In this document: positions 45,382 to 53,609 of the stretch, piece after piece
Position numbering within the stretch: position 1 is the stretch's first letter
Layout: each line of letters begins with the position of its first letter
From: Isobaculum melis
GTDB taxonomy: Bacteria > Bacillota > Bacilli > Lactobacillales > Carnobacteriaceae
NCBI RefSeq assembly: GCF_900111355.1
Contig: NZ_FOHA01000013.1
Span: forward strand, 1 to 64,000
Direction: 5' to 3'
DNA length: 64,000 nt
The notes under the pieces: model-generated
The model's input: only the letters and a program-made list of their open reading frames with translations
Database searches by the model: none
Told to the model about the DNA's origin: nothing
Translations under genes and position numbers: made by a program

Positions 45382-47319
45382 TTATAAACTTTCTAATTCC
45401 ATACTATATTGCTCCCAATCGTTCATTAATGCTTCATAACGCTGATTAAGTGCAGAAAGAGTATCATTTAATTCCTGTACCAATAAATGATTACCAAAAA
45501 TCTCAGGCTTTGTTAGCTCTACTTCAGCAGCTTCAATATCTGCTTCAACAGTTGCCAATTCCGCCTCTATGCCTTCAATTTTTCGAGTTAATTGACGTAT
45601 AAGTTTTTGCTGTTCTTTATTGATTTGATGATGGACTTTATTTTTTTGAGCAGGAGCTTGGTCTTTATTTTCTTCTTGCAGTTTAAGCTCGAGCAATTCT
45701 TTTTCCTCTAATTTTTTTTCAAGGTAATAATCATAATCCCCTAAATAAAGCTTACTGCCATCCTCAGATAGCTCCACAATAGATGTTGCAATACGATTAA
45801 TAAAGTAACGGTCATGGGAAACAAAGAGAATTGTGCCATCATAATCAATCAAAGCATTCTCTAATACTTCTTTACTATCGATATCAAGGTGGTTGGTAGG
45901 TTCATCCAAAATCAGAAAATTATCCTGATCCATTGCAAGTTTGGCTAAAGCTAATCTCGCTTTTTCTCCACCACTTAAAGAAGAAACCAATTTTTCAACA
46001 TCGTCTCCTGAAAATAAGAAACTACCTAAAATACTTCTAATATCCTTTTCTGGTGTTGTTGGATGCGCATCCCAAAGCTCAGCTAAAACGGATTTATTTG
46101 AAACCAAATGTGCTTGCTCTTGATCATAGTAACCAATGGCAACATTTGCACCTAAACTTGCGGAGCCTTTAATAAAAGGTAGCTCCCCAGTAATTGATTT
46201 TAATAAAGTCGATTTACCAATCCCATTAGGACCGACTAACGCAATCGCTTCCTGTTTTCTAATATCTAATTGAATGGCAGATGATAAGGCTTGTTGACCA
46301 TAACCAATTGTAGCATCTTCAACAGCTAATACCACATTTCCGCTTGATTTTTCAGCTTGAAACATAAAATGCGCAGATTTTTCATCGCCTTGTGGGCGGT
46401 CTAATCTTTCCATTTTTTCTAATTTTTTCCGGCGACTTTGAGCCCGTTTAGTTGTCGAAGCACGAACCAAATTACGATTCACAAAATCTTCTAACTTAGC
46501 GATTTCAGTTTGTTGTTTTTCAAATTCCTTCCATTCTTGCTCTAAGTTTGCTGCTTTTTGAACCAAATATTTAGAATAGTTTCCAACAAAATGAGTCATT
46601 TTTTGTCTGCTTATTTCATAAACTTGAGTAACCACTTTATCTAAAAAGTAACGGTCATGAGAGACAATTAAAAGCGCGCCTTGATAAGTTGTTAGATAAT
46701 TTTCTAGCCACGCCAAGGTGTCAATATCTAAGTGGTTTGTAGGCTCATCTAAGATTAATAAATCTTTTTTTGCTAATAATAATTTAGCTAATGCCAAACG
46801 TGTTTTTTGACCACCAGAGAGCTCTTTAACTTTCTTTTGATAGTCTGCTTCATAAAAACGAAAGCCATGTAAAACCGAACGAATTTCTGCTTCATAGCCA
46901 AAACCATTAGAGGCATGATAATCATGTTGAAGCTGGTCATAAGTAGCTAACGTTTTTTCATAAAGTGCTGGATTGTTTAAAACCTGTTCATCCCCAAGCG
47001 CGATTTCTAATTGACGCAATTTTTCTTCCATCAAAAGCACCTGTTCAAAAACTTCTAACATTTCATCCCAAATGTTTTTTTCAGAATGAAGCCCTGTATT
47101 TTGTGCGAGGTAGCCAATTGTAATTTCTTTACCTTTCACAATTTTCCCAGCATCGGGCTCTTCTTCACCAGCAATCATTTTTAATAAAGTTGATTTTCCT
47201 GCACCATTTCTGCCAACTAAAGCAATACGGTCAGTATCTTGCACTTCTAATTGAATATTTTCGAAAAGTGTATCTGCACCAAAATAGCGTGCCACTTGTT
47301 GTACTTGAAGTAATATCAT
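45382..47319 (-). CDS. ydiF: ABC-F family ATPase, YdiF-like
   Basis: A soluble protein with two fused ABC ATPase domains and no membrane part. Walker A motifs are GRNGAGKST (about 35-43) and GPNGIGKST (about 358-366), with signatures LSGGQKTR and LSGGEKAR and Walker B LLILDEPTNHLD in each half. A charged linker with RASTTKRAQSRRKKLEKMERL separates them, and a C-terminal coiled coil follows (about 545-645). ABC-F proteins bind the ribosomal E site and rescue or tune translation; some protect against antibiotics. Its place beside tsaD and rex matches ydiF of Bacillus, which supports a housekeeping role. Confidence 0.93.
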   Translation of the reverse strand: MILLQVQQVARYFGADTLFENIQLEVQDTDRIALVGRNGAGKSTLLKMIAGEEEPDAGKIVKGKEITIGYLAQNTGLHSEKNIWDEMLEVFEQVLLMEEKLRQLEIALGDEQVLNNPALYEKTLATYDQLQHDYHASNGFGYEAEIRSVLHGFRFYEADYQKKVKELSGGQKTRLALAKLLLAKKDLLILDEPTNHLDIDTLAWLENYLTTYQGALLIVSHDRYFLDKVVTQVYEISRQKMTHFVGNYSKYLVQKAANLEQEWKEFEKQQTEIAKLEDFVNRNLVRASTTKRAQSRRKKLEKMERLDRPQGDEKSAHFMFQAEKSSGNVVLAVEDATIGYGQQALSSAIQLDIRKQEAIALVGPNGIGKSTLLKSITGELPFIKGSASLGANVAIGYYDQEQAHLVSNKSVLAELWDAHPTTPEKDIRSILGSFLFSGDDVEKLVSSLSGGEKARLALAKLAMDQDNFLILDEPTNHLDIDSKEVLENALIDYDGTILFVSHDRYFINRIATSIVELSEDGSKLYLGDYDYYLEKKLEEKELLELKLQEENKDQAPAQKNKVHHQINKEQQKLIRQLTRKIEGIEAELATVEADIEAAEVELTKPEIFGNHLLVQELNDTLSALNQRYEALMNDWEQYSMELESL

Positions 47320-47402
47320 CGCTCATAATCCTTTCTATCACTAGATAATCTCAGTTTATCATAAATTAAGATACTTGGGCTGAAAAAACCAATAAAATCT
47401 AC

Positions 47403-47421
47403 TTGTTCAAAAATTTCACAA
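47403..47421. promoter_or_regulatory. Possible Rex-like half-palindrome
   Basis: TTGTTCAAAAATTTCACAA resembles the Rex operator TTGTGAAnnnnTTCACAA but has one extra base and two mismatches in the left half. It lies between the ydiF and rex genes. The remainder of 47340-47671 shows AT-rich promoter-like DNA and no gene. Confidence 0.3.
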
Positions 47422-47671
47422 GCATTTTAACTATTAATGAATACAGTTTCTTGAAAACTGTATGAGTCTAATAAAGTCACAAATTAAGAATAATGATAGA
47501 TAAACAGCAGGATATTTGGTAAGCTGTATCATATAAGTAGACAATTAATGCTGTGAACATAAGCACAAGATTTGTTTAAAATGGAAATGTTGTTTATAAT
47601 TGAAGTATAAAATGAATATATGTTTGTGAAAATTACAGTTTTTACATACTGAAAATAGACGGAGGAAGAAT

Positions 47672-48325
47672 ATGTCAACACAAAAAATACCACAAGCGAC
47701 AGCAAAACGCTTACCTATTTATTATCGTTATTTAAAAATTTTGAATGATGCGGGAAAAGAAAGAGTTTCTTCAACTGAATTAAGTGATGCAGTAAAGGTT
47801 GATAGTGCAACCATTAGAAGAGATTTTTCTTATTTTGGTGCGCTTGGAAAACGTGGTTATGGCTATGATGTTGAGAACTTAATGAAATTCTTTAGTAAAA
47901 CATTAAATCAAGATCATTTAACAAGTGTGGCTTTAATTGGTGTTGGAAACTTAGGTCATGCATTATTGAACTATAATTTTCATCAAAATAATAATACACG
48001 AATTAGTGCAGCATTTGATGTCAAAGAAGAAATTGTTGGCACCATTTATAGCGGTATACCTGTTTATCAAATGGATGAAATGATGGAGCAAATTCCCTTA
48101 CAACAAATTGAAATCGCCATTTTAACTGTACCAGCTCAAGTTGCACAAGATACAGTCAATAAATTAGTGGAAGCTGGAGTGAAGGGGATTATGAACTTCA
48201 CACCTGTTCGAATTACAGTGCCAAAAAATGTTCGCGTTCAAAATGTTGATTTAACCAATGAACTACAAACACTTATTTATTTCTTAGATAATTATGCTGG
48301 GGAAGAAGTTAGTGAAGAAGAATAA
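47672..48325 (+). CDS. rex: Redox-sensing transcriptional repressor Rex
   Basis: Rex senses the NADH/NAD+ ratio and represses fermentation and respiration genes when NADH is low. The 217-residue protein has a winged-helix domain at 1-80 with [39 protein letters not shown], then a Rossmann domain with [16 protein letters not shown]. The C-terminal helix ends [11 protein letters not shown]. Family length and motifs are complete. The ribosome site is GGAGGAAG. It is monocistronic, with a terminator behind it. Confidence 0.97.
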   Translation: MSTQKIPQATAKRLPIYYRYLKILNDAGKERVSSTELSDAVKVDSATIRRDFSYFGALGKRGYGYDVENLMKFFSKTLNQDHLTSVALIGVGNLGHALLNYNFHQNNNTRISAAFDVKEEIVGTIYSGIPVYQMDEMMEQIPLQQIEIAILTVPAQVAQDTVNKLVEAGVKGIMNFTPVRITVPKNVRVQNVDLTNELQTLIYFLDNYAGEEVSEEE

Positions 48326-48406
48326 AAAGATTATGTAGTGATAGAATTTATGATAATATTTTTTCCTTATTTTAAATTAAGTTTCATTCAGTCATCTTAA
48401 CAATAG

Positions 48407-48446
48407 AAAAAATCCACCCTCTTCTATTAGAAGAGAGTGGATTTTT
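48407..48446. terminator. Bidirectional terminator between rex and ydiK
   Basis: AAAAAATCCACCCTCTTCT and GAAGAGAGTGGATTTTTT form a long hairpin with T-runs on both strands. Confidence 0.93.
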
Positions 48447-48463
48447 TACTTGAATGAATTGTT

Positions 48464-48661
48464 TTACTGTTTTTTTAATTTACGATAAAACTGCCATAAT
48501 TTAACCCCACGAATTAAATCAGTGGTTGCAAAAGCAACACAAAGAATCGACCAAATATCCCAACCATCTTGGGAAACTGAATCAAAAGCAAATAGGATAA
48601 AAATTATAGCAAAAATAAAATTCACAATAATTTGAGTGAGAAAACTTTTTTTACTCATCAT
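48464..48661 (-). CDS. ydiK: YdiK-like small membrane protein (DUF4305)
   Basis: The product has 65 residues and two hydrophobic helices (about 7-25 and 32-48), ending in a basic tail WQFYRKLKKQ. Size, topology and position between rex and groESL match YdiK of Bacillus. Function unknown. GTG 48670 is in frame, but AAAGGGG precedes ATG 48661 at better spacing. It marks the left border of the tail cassette: in the ancestral order, ydiK is close to groES. Confidence 0.75.
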   Translation of the reverse strand: MMSKKSFLTQIIVNFIFAIIFILFAFDSVSQDGWDIWSILCVAFATTDLIRGVKLWQFYRKLKKQ

Positions 48662-48834
48662 GACGATCACCCCTTTATTGTTTTTTAACCATCTTAGCCA
48701 TTATAACAATAAATAGAACAAATATAAAAATAAATCATTTAATCGTGTAGGATTCATTTAATTTTTTTGTCTACTATTGAAGTGATATTTTAAAAGGATG
48801 AATCATTTAGTTGATGCTATTTTATAAAAAAAGA

Positions 48835-48863
48835 ATGACAAAAGAACATACGTTTGCTATAAT
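48835..48863 (+). promoter_or_regulatory. Promoter with LexA box upstream of the ArpU-like gene
   Basis: ATGACA (48835-48840) and a perfect TATAAT (48858-48863) are 17 bases apart. AGAACATACGTTTG (48843-48856) fits the LexA consensus core GAACRNRYGTTY and fills the spacer, so LexA would block this promoter until DNA damage. The start of the transcript would be near 48870. The rest of 48671-48834 shows nothing else. Confidence 0.78.
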
Positions 48864-48916
48864 GTGGAGGAACGCGGCGCAATATACCCTCAATATTAAA
48901 GCGAAGTGGTGAGAAC

Positions 48917-49261
48917 ATGAGAGAAAACAGAGTAGAAAGAAGCAGCAGAAAAAAAGTAGATGAAAAGCTTAAAGCAGTGCCAAAGCTAGTTGCTGTAGCC
49001 AGTTTATACGGCAGGAAAATTGCTCGGCAAGAATTAGTAGAAAGAAGTAAAGAAGCTTTAGAAGAATTAGAGGACATCAAATCAACCATCGCCCTTTTAC
49101 CACAAAAGGAACAGCAAGATATTATTGAAAAGCGTTATTTGAAGCATAATGAATATGATACTGATATTCAGGTATATATGGAATTGAATATGAGTGAATC
49201 CTATTATTATCGCATGAAAAGAGAAGCGCTAGAAACCTTAGCCTTTTTCTGGGGATTCTAA
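48917..49261 (+). CDS. ArpU-family late-gene activator of the tail cassette
   Basis: The 114-residue protein resembles the ArpU family of phage-late-gene regulators of enterococci and lactobacilli. Its second half has the family pattern: QDIIEKRYLKHNEYDTDIQVY, then MSESYYYRMKREALETLA, a sigma-factor-like helix-turn-helix, and ends FFWGF. It probably activates the structural promoter that follows 100 bases later, which has a -10 box but no good -35. It is the only regulatory gene of the cassette. Its own promoter carries a LexA box. The ribosome site is weak (GTGGTGAG). Confidence 0.8.
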   Translation: MRENRVERSSRKKVDEKLKAVPKLVAVASLYGRKIARQELVERSKEALEELEDIKSTIALLPQKEQQDIIEKRYLKHNEYDTDIQVYMELNMSESYYYRMKREALETLAFFWGF

Positions 49262-49270
49262 ATAGAAGAA

Positions 49271-49318
49271 CAAAAAAGTTTTTAGAAATGAAACACTCAT
49301 TTTTAAAAGCTTTTTTTC
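49271..49318 (+). terminator. Terminator after the ArpU-like gene
   Basis: AAAAAGTTTTTAGAAATGA pairs with TCATTTTTAAAAGCTTTTT, with a T-run. It separates the regulator transcript from the structural operon. Confidence 0.8.
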
Positions 49319-49374
49319 TTTTGCTAAAAAAGATTTTTGAAAGACTTTTGACAGTAATGAAACAGAAAATAAAA

Positions 49375-49403
49375 AGAACGTTTGTTCTTTTCGGGGTTAT
49401 ACT
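49375..49403 (+). promoter_or_regulatory. Late promoter of the tail operon with a LexA palindrome
   Basis: TATACT (49398-49403) is a good -10 box. At the -35 position stands the palindrome AGAACGTTTGTTCT (49375-49388), which on the minus strand fits the LexA core exactly (GAACAAACGTTC). No normal -35 is present, as expected for an activator-dependent promoter. A separate TTGACA occurs at 49348 without a good -10. Confidence 0.75.
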
Positions 49404-49470
49404 AAGTATGTAATCAAGGCCGATTACAAAGACTGCAGTCAAAAAAACAAAAAGAAAGTAGGAATTTTAA

Positions 49471-49995
49471 ATGACAGTACAACCAATTGAAGGAAAAAAA
49501 GTAGTTTATTTAGTTCAAGCAACAAATGCAGCAAAAGGAGCCAAAGCTTTACTTCCAGGATTCCAAACAGAAGGAACATGGACACGTGAACATGAGGCTT
49601 TAGATGAGCAAACAAAATCGGGTCGTATTTTAGGCTATGGTGCTAAAACAGAAAACTTTGAACTGACACTTTATGCTGCTCCAGGAGATGCTGGTCAAGA
49701 AGCCATTACAAATGCCTATGATCATGAAGAACAAGTAAAAGTATGGCGTGTAGAATTACAACAAAATGCAGATGGTACTTACCCAGCTCGTTTTGGTTAT
49801 TCAATTATTCAAAGTGTGGCGATTTCAGATGCAGATAGCTTTGCAGAATTAACTGTGACATTACCAGTAATTGGTAAAACACAACCAGGAACCTTAACAG
49901 ATATTCCAGAAGAATTAATTAACTTAGCTTTATATGGCTTTGAAAACCCTGGTGAAAAAACAGGTGAATTAGGCACAGAGCCTACTGCGGAGTAG
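49471..49995 (+). CDS. Major tail protein (phage TP901-1 type)
   Basis: The 174-residue protein builds the tail tube of a siphophage. It resembles the TP901-1 major tail protein family: the start PIEGKKVVYLVQA, TEGTWTREHEALDEQTKSGRI, a beta-rich middle with NFELTLYAAPGDAGQEAI, and QVKVWRVELQQ. The C-terminus is acidic and linker-like. It is the first structural gene, with a large structured gap behind it, which would allow it to be made in excess as the tube needs many copies. The ribosome site is AAGTAGGA. No head-tail connector genes precede it. Confidence 0.87.
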   Translation: MTVQPIEGKKVVYLVQATNAAKGAKALLPGFQTEGTWTREHEALDEQTKSGRILGYGAKTENFELTLYAAPGDAGQEAITNAYDHEEQVKVWRVELQQNADGTYPARFGYSIIQSVAISDADSFAELTVTLPVIGKTQPGTLTDIPEELINLALYGFENPGEKTGELGTEPTAE

Positions 49996-50020
49996 TTCAA
50001 TTAAGGAAATAAAGTAATCA

Positions 50021-50083
50021 GGTGTCTCTGAAAACGATAGCGACGACTACTTGCACGATGTCACTGCAGTTTTCTGATACACC
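50021..50083 (+). other. Structured region between major tail protein and chaperone genes
   Basis: GGTGTCTCTGAAAAC pairs with GTTTTCTGATACACC, with further pairing in the loop. There is no T-run, so it may be a partial attenuator or an RNA-stabilising element that sets major tail protein levels above the rest. Confidence 0.6.
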
Positions 50084-50135
50084 CTAACATTTCTAATGAT
50101 AAATTTCATAACGAAGAGAAAAGAGGAGAAGAAAT

Positions 50136-50570
50136 ATGTTTACATTTGACATTCAAAAAAAAGCTTACGAAGTGAAAGGAAACTTACGATTTGCAAGAGA
50201 CATTGAAAATCAATGTTCAACTAAGCAAGACGGGATTAATCAATTAAATGGTCTGGCACTTTTATATATGGGACTCCAAAGTGATTCGATTAATGCCTTA
50301 TTAAACTTCCTATATTATGGCATGCATCCAAATGGTAGAGCAAGTATGGAAGCCATTGAAGAGGCACTGGATGAGATGTTAGAACAGGATGAAAATGCGC
50401 TAGACACATTATTTTTAAAAGCAATTGGGGTACTTGAAACAAGTGGTTTTTTCGCAAAAATGAGGAACGCGCTGATGGACAATCTGAAAAAAGACGAGAA
50501 GAATCAGGCGCTGGCCAAACAAATGGAACAAAAACGCAAGAAAGCCATTTCTCTACTCTCACAATCATAG
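50136..50570 (+). CDS. Tail assembly chaperone, G-type
   Basis: A 144-residue protein in the position and with the size of the lambda gpG-type tail assembly chaperone. It is mostly helical, with LNGLALLYMGLQSDSINALLNFLYYGMHP and a Lys-rich C-terminus. Such proteins bind the tape measure and guide tail-tube assembly and are not found in the finished tail. Near its end, the heptamer T TTT TTC at 50447-50453 lies in the right frame for a -1 shift into the next reading frame. AAAGAGGAG precedes the ATG. Confidence 0.85.
   Translation: MFTFDIQKKAYEVKGNLRFARDIENQCSTKQDGINQLNGLALLYMGLQSDSINALLNFLYYGMHPNGRASMEAIEEALDEMLEQDENALDTLFLKAIGVLETSGFFAKMRNALMDNLKKDEKNQALAKQMEQKRKKAISLLSQS
50447..50453 (+). 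promoter_or_regulatory. Programmed -1 ribosomal frameshift site
   Basis: In frame 0 the codons are GGT TTT TTC, giving the slippery heptamer T TTT TTC with perfect re-pairing of both tRNAs after a -1 slip. The -1 frame is open from here through the end of the chaperone gene to the stop at 50881. This is the expected arrangement for a gpG/gpGT pair. Confidence 0.8.
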
Positions 50571-50599
50571 AAACTTGTTTTCAATATGGGATAAGCAAT

Positions 50600-50881
50600 A
50601 TGGAGCAAATTTTGGACTTAACTTTGGTGGAATACGAAGCCGCGTTACGAGGGATGCAGTTAAGAACAATTGATCAATATGAGTTGATGGCAAAATCTGC
50701 CATGGCTCAGCGCTATGCCCAGCATGCAAAACGAGCGAATGAACGAAAAATCTTCGATAAGAATCGTGCCTTACGCAGCTTGAATCATCATGGAAATCAA
50801 AACAAACCAGATAAAAGGATGCTACAGCAAGCAAGTAAGGCATTAAATGATTATCAAGTGAACTTTACGTTGGAAAAATAA
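50600..50881 (+). CDS. Tail assembly chaperone, T-domain (GT frameshift partner)
   Basis: This reading frame encodes at least 93 residues from ATG 50600, with VEYEAALRGMQLRTIDQYELMAKSAM, a charged middle, and a Gln/Asn-rich end. It has no convincing ribosome site of its own. The frame stays open upstream, without stops, to the slippery site at 50447-50453. The natural product is probably a fusion of about 248 residues, from 50136 with a -1 shift to 50881. In lambda and most siphophages this T-domain recruits the tail-tube protein to the tape measure. Confidence 0.82.
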   Translation: MEQILDLTLVEYEAALRGMQLRTIDQYELMAKSAMAQRYAQHAKRANERKIFDKNRALRSLNHHGNQNKPDKRMLQQASKALNDYQVNFTLEK

Positions 50882-50900
50882 GAGAGGAAGGAGGAAGGTT

Positions 50901-52661
50901 ATGAGTGATTATTCATTAAATATTGATGTTAATGGAAGAAATGCTATTGAAGCAATAAACAATATTACATCAGGATTTTCTAATGCCGTTTCATCAGTTA
51001 CAAATTTTGCAACTAATATGCAAAGTAATATTGATAGCATATCAGGACCAATTGATAGCATAACAGGAGCATTTGAGGCAATAAATAAAGTTGGTTTTGG
51101 TGGCATACAAGAATCCATTGATGGATTGAAAGAAAAATTTTCAAATTTGCCAGGGCCAGCAGCTCTTGCAGGTGGTGCATTTTTAATGTTTGCACAACAG
51201 ACTGGTATACTTTCAGATATTATGAGTTTATTTAAAGGTGAAATTAGCCAGGCTGATTTTCTTTCTACGTTTACAGATAAAATTCAAAGTGTTGTTTCCA
51301 TGATACAAACCAAAGTTCCAGAATTCATGAAGATGGGGATTGACTTAGTGAAATCAATCATTGGAGGAATTAAAGCTGTTTTGCCAGTTATTGCACCAAT
51401 GTTTGCCACTTTATTGAATGGTATTGTAGAAATTATAACAACTAATTTACCAGTTATTCTAAGTTTAGGTATGGAATTGCTCACAGAATTGATTAATGGT
51501 GTTGTGACAATTATGCCAATGTTAGTAACAACCATACTAGAAATTATTACAACATTGACAAACACTTTAATTGAAAACTTACCAATGATTATTGAAGCAG
51601 GAATAACTATTCTAAACAGTTTAATTGAAGGTGTTTTACAAATGCTACCATTCTTAATCACTGCTGCAATCACATTATTGACTGCGTTAGTTGATGGAAT
51701 TGTTACAAATTTGCCATTAATTATTGATTCAGCAATTGTTTTAATGAATACCTTAATTGATGCTTTAATAGCCAATCTGCCAATTATTATAGATGCTGGT
51801 TTGAGTTTGCTATTAGGAATTATTGACGGCATTGTAGAAAACTTGCCAATGATAATAGATGCAACCATCACATTATTAACAACCTTAATTGATGCCTTAA
51901 TTGAAAACCTACCTAAAATTATAGATGCGGGATTATCTTTATTAATGGGTGTAATTGATGGGATTATTGATAATTTACCACAAATTATAGATGCTGCATT
52001 AACACTAATAATTGCACTGGGAAGTGCTTTAGTTGAGAATTTACCTAAAATTTTAGCAGCAGGGGTAAAAATTATAGAAGAATTAATCAAAGGTGTACTA
52101 ACTATAGGGAGTAAAATTCTTGATGCTGCAACAGATATTATTGAACAAATGAAAACAGAGTTTGGAAAGCAAGTTAATAAAATCAAAGATGTAGGTAAAG
52201 ATATTATTGATGGTTTGATTAGTGGTATTGCAGATATGAAAGATGCTGTATTAAAAAAGATTAAAGAAATAGCTGATGGTATTTTAGATGGTATTAAAGG
52301 GTTCTTTGGAATTCATTCACCTTCAAGACTCATGATGAGCATGGGAGAATTTATTACAATTGGGCTAGCTAAGGGACTTAATAATGAAATGAATGCCGTT
52401 AAACGAGCAACTGAAAATCTAACAGACGCAGCCACCATTGACCCAAAAGATTTACAAATGAGCATTGCAGATATGCGTAAAATATCAAAACCATTAACCT
52501 TTAGTTCAATGGTAGATACTGGTGCATTTGCAAATAGCAGTAACAATGGACAATCCGTAACCAATCATCAAACCGTCCAATTTAATCAACCTATTACACG
52601 ACCTTCAGAAATGCTACGCAAAATGCGTCAAGCAAATCAAGAAATGGGGTGGAGTATGTAA
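50901..52661 (+). CDS. Tape measure protein
   Basis: The 586-residue protein follows the chaperones, as tape measures do. Residues 138-401 are twelve consecutive 22-residue repeats of the form NLPxIIDxxxxLLxxLIDxLIx, and the C-terminal part has the widely conserved GIHSPSRLMMSMG motif (near 470). The tape measure sets tail length at roughly 0.15 nm per residue, so about 90 nm here, which is short. No peptidase or lysozyme insert is seen. GAGGAAGGAGGAAGG precedes the ATG. Its stop overlaps the start of dit. Confidence 0.9.
   Translation: MSDYSLNIDVNGRNAIEAINNITSGFSNAVSSVTNFATNMQSNIDSISGPIDSITGAFEAINKVGFGGIQESIDGLKEKFSNLPGPAALAGGAFLMFAQQTGILSDIMSLFKGEISQADFLSTFTDKIQSVVSMIQTKVPEFMKMGIDLVKSIIGGIKAVLPVIAPMFATLLNGIVEIITTNLPVILSLGMELLTELINGVVTIMPMLVTTILEIITTLTNTLIENLPMIIEAGITILNSLIEGVLQMLPFLITAAITLLTALVDGIVTNLPLIIDSAIVLMNTLIDALIANLPIIIDAGLSLLLGIIDGIVENLPMIIDATITLLTTLIDALIENLPKIIDAGLSLLMGVIDGIIDNLPQIIDAALTLIIALGSALVENLPKILAAGVKIIEELIKGVLTIGSKILDAATDIIEQMKTEFGKQVNKIKDVGKDIIDGLISGIADMKDAVLKKIKEIADGILDGIKGFFGIHSPSRLMMSMGEFITIGLAKGLNNEMNAVKRATENLTDAATIDPKDLQMSIADMRKISKPLTFSSMVDTGAFANSSNNGQSVTNHQTVQFNQPITRPSEMLRKMRQANQEMGWSM
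51312..52103 (+). repeat. Twelve 66-bp coding repeats in the tape measure gene
   Basis: NLP (or VLP, IMP, MLP, KVP) starts recur at residues 138, 160, 182, 204, 226, 248, 270, 292, 314, 336, 358 and 380, exactly 22 residues apart with no indels. The strict periodicity shows repeat expansion and suggests that tail length could change in 22-residue steps. Confidence 0.93.
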
Positions 52662-53605
52662 TGGAATGCGAAATTTTTAATAAAGTAGCAAATAAAAAAC
52701 TAACCATTAAAGATTATGTTGAAGAAACGTATCAAACAGATGGTCATCCAACTGGAAATTATTTTTTCATTAAATTAGATGGATTAGGTGAGGTTCAAGC
52801 AGATAGAAAGACAATGGATGCCAATGGCGATGGCACATTATATATGGCATCAACATTGGCAGAAAGAGAAATTCAGATTGAATTTATCATCCAAGCTGAT
52901 GAAACAAAATCGATGGAAGAATTAAGACGAGAAGTGAGTCACATCTTTAATCCCAAAGCAGGATTATTAGAATTACGTTATACAGAAGAGCAAAAAAGTT
53001 ATCGCATTCAAGTGGCAAGTGATCATGTACCGAGCTTTACCACGGATGGTTATTTAAGTAAAAAAGGACAACGTGTTTCCATCACACTTGTTGCTTCAGA
53101 TCCATTTTGGTATGCCACAACAGCTGAAACACATTATTTATCCAATTGGCTACCAAATTTTGAATGGGATTTAACCTTTCCAGTTATTAATGAATTAGAA
53201 GAAGGAATTGAGCTTGAAGTGTTACAGGAAAATGGCTTGGTTCAGCTAACAAATGATGGCGATGAAAAAACAGGTATGACCATGCTGTTAACAGCAACTG
53301 GAGATGTTGAAACGCCTAAAATCATTCGTGTCATGCCTGATGGAACTGAAACACAATTTATGCAGTTAAATAGGGGCATGAAATCAGGGGATATCGTTCG
53401 TATTCGAACCATTTCAGGAAACAAGCGAATTGAACAATGGGATGACCAATCTAAAAAATGGCTAAATATCTTTAATGTTTTATCACTAGATAGTACCTTT
53501 ATTCAGTTAGATGTTGGTGAAAACTTCTTACGTTATGAAGCGTTGAAACATCCTGAACAGTTAGAAATCAATGTGCAATATGATTTGCGCTATGTGGGGG
53601 TGTAG
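52661..53605 (+). CDS. Distal tail protein (Dit)
   Basis: A 314-residue protein in the Dit position. It shows the family pattern at the N-terminus (ECEIFNKVANKKLTIKDYV), a hub domain with LDGLGEVQADRKT, LRREVSHIFNPKAGLLELRYTEEQKSYRIQV, and VSITLVASDPFWYA, the usual mid-protein Dit motif. The C-terminal half is beta-rich. Dit forms the hexameric hub at the tail end. GTG 52649 is in frame, but ATG 52661, six bases after GGGGTGGAG and overlapping the tape-measure stop, is preferred. Confidence 0.87.
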   Translation: MECEIFNKVANKKLTIKDYVEETYQTDGHPTGNYFFIKLDGLGEVQADRKTMDANGDGTLYMASTLAEREIQIEFIIQADETKSMEELRREVSHIFNPKAGLLELRYTEEQKSYRIQVASDHVPSFTTDGYLSKKGQRVSITLVASDPFWYATTAETHYLSNWLPNFEWDLTFPVINELEEGIELEVLQENGLVQLTNDGDEKTGMTMLLTATGDVETPKIIRVMPDGTETQFMQLNRGMKSGDIVRIRTISGNKRIEQWDDQSKKWLNIFNVLSLDSTFIQLDVGENFLRYEALKHPEQLEINVQYDLRYVGV

Positions 53606-53609
53606 TTAG

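Noticed and set aside
48862-48907. A 14-codon leader frame before the ArpU-like gene
   Set aside because: It would begin inside the -10 box of the only promoter and has no ribosome site.
51312-52103. CRISPR array for the 66-bp periodicity
   Set aside because: Repeats are contiguous, coding and diverged, without spacers. No CRISPR array was found elsewhere in the window.
51284-52186. A 300-codon open frame on the minus strand opposite the tape measure
   Set aside because: It is the mirror of the 66-bp repeats, low in complexity, with no ribosome site, and runs against an intact operon.
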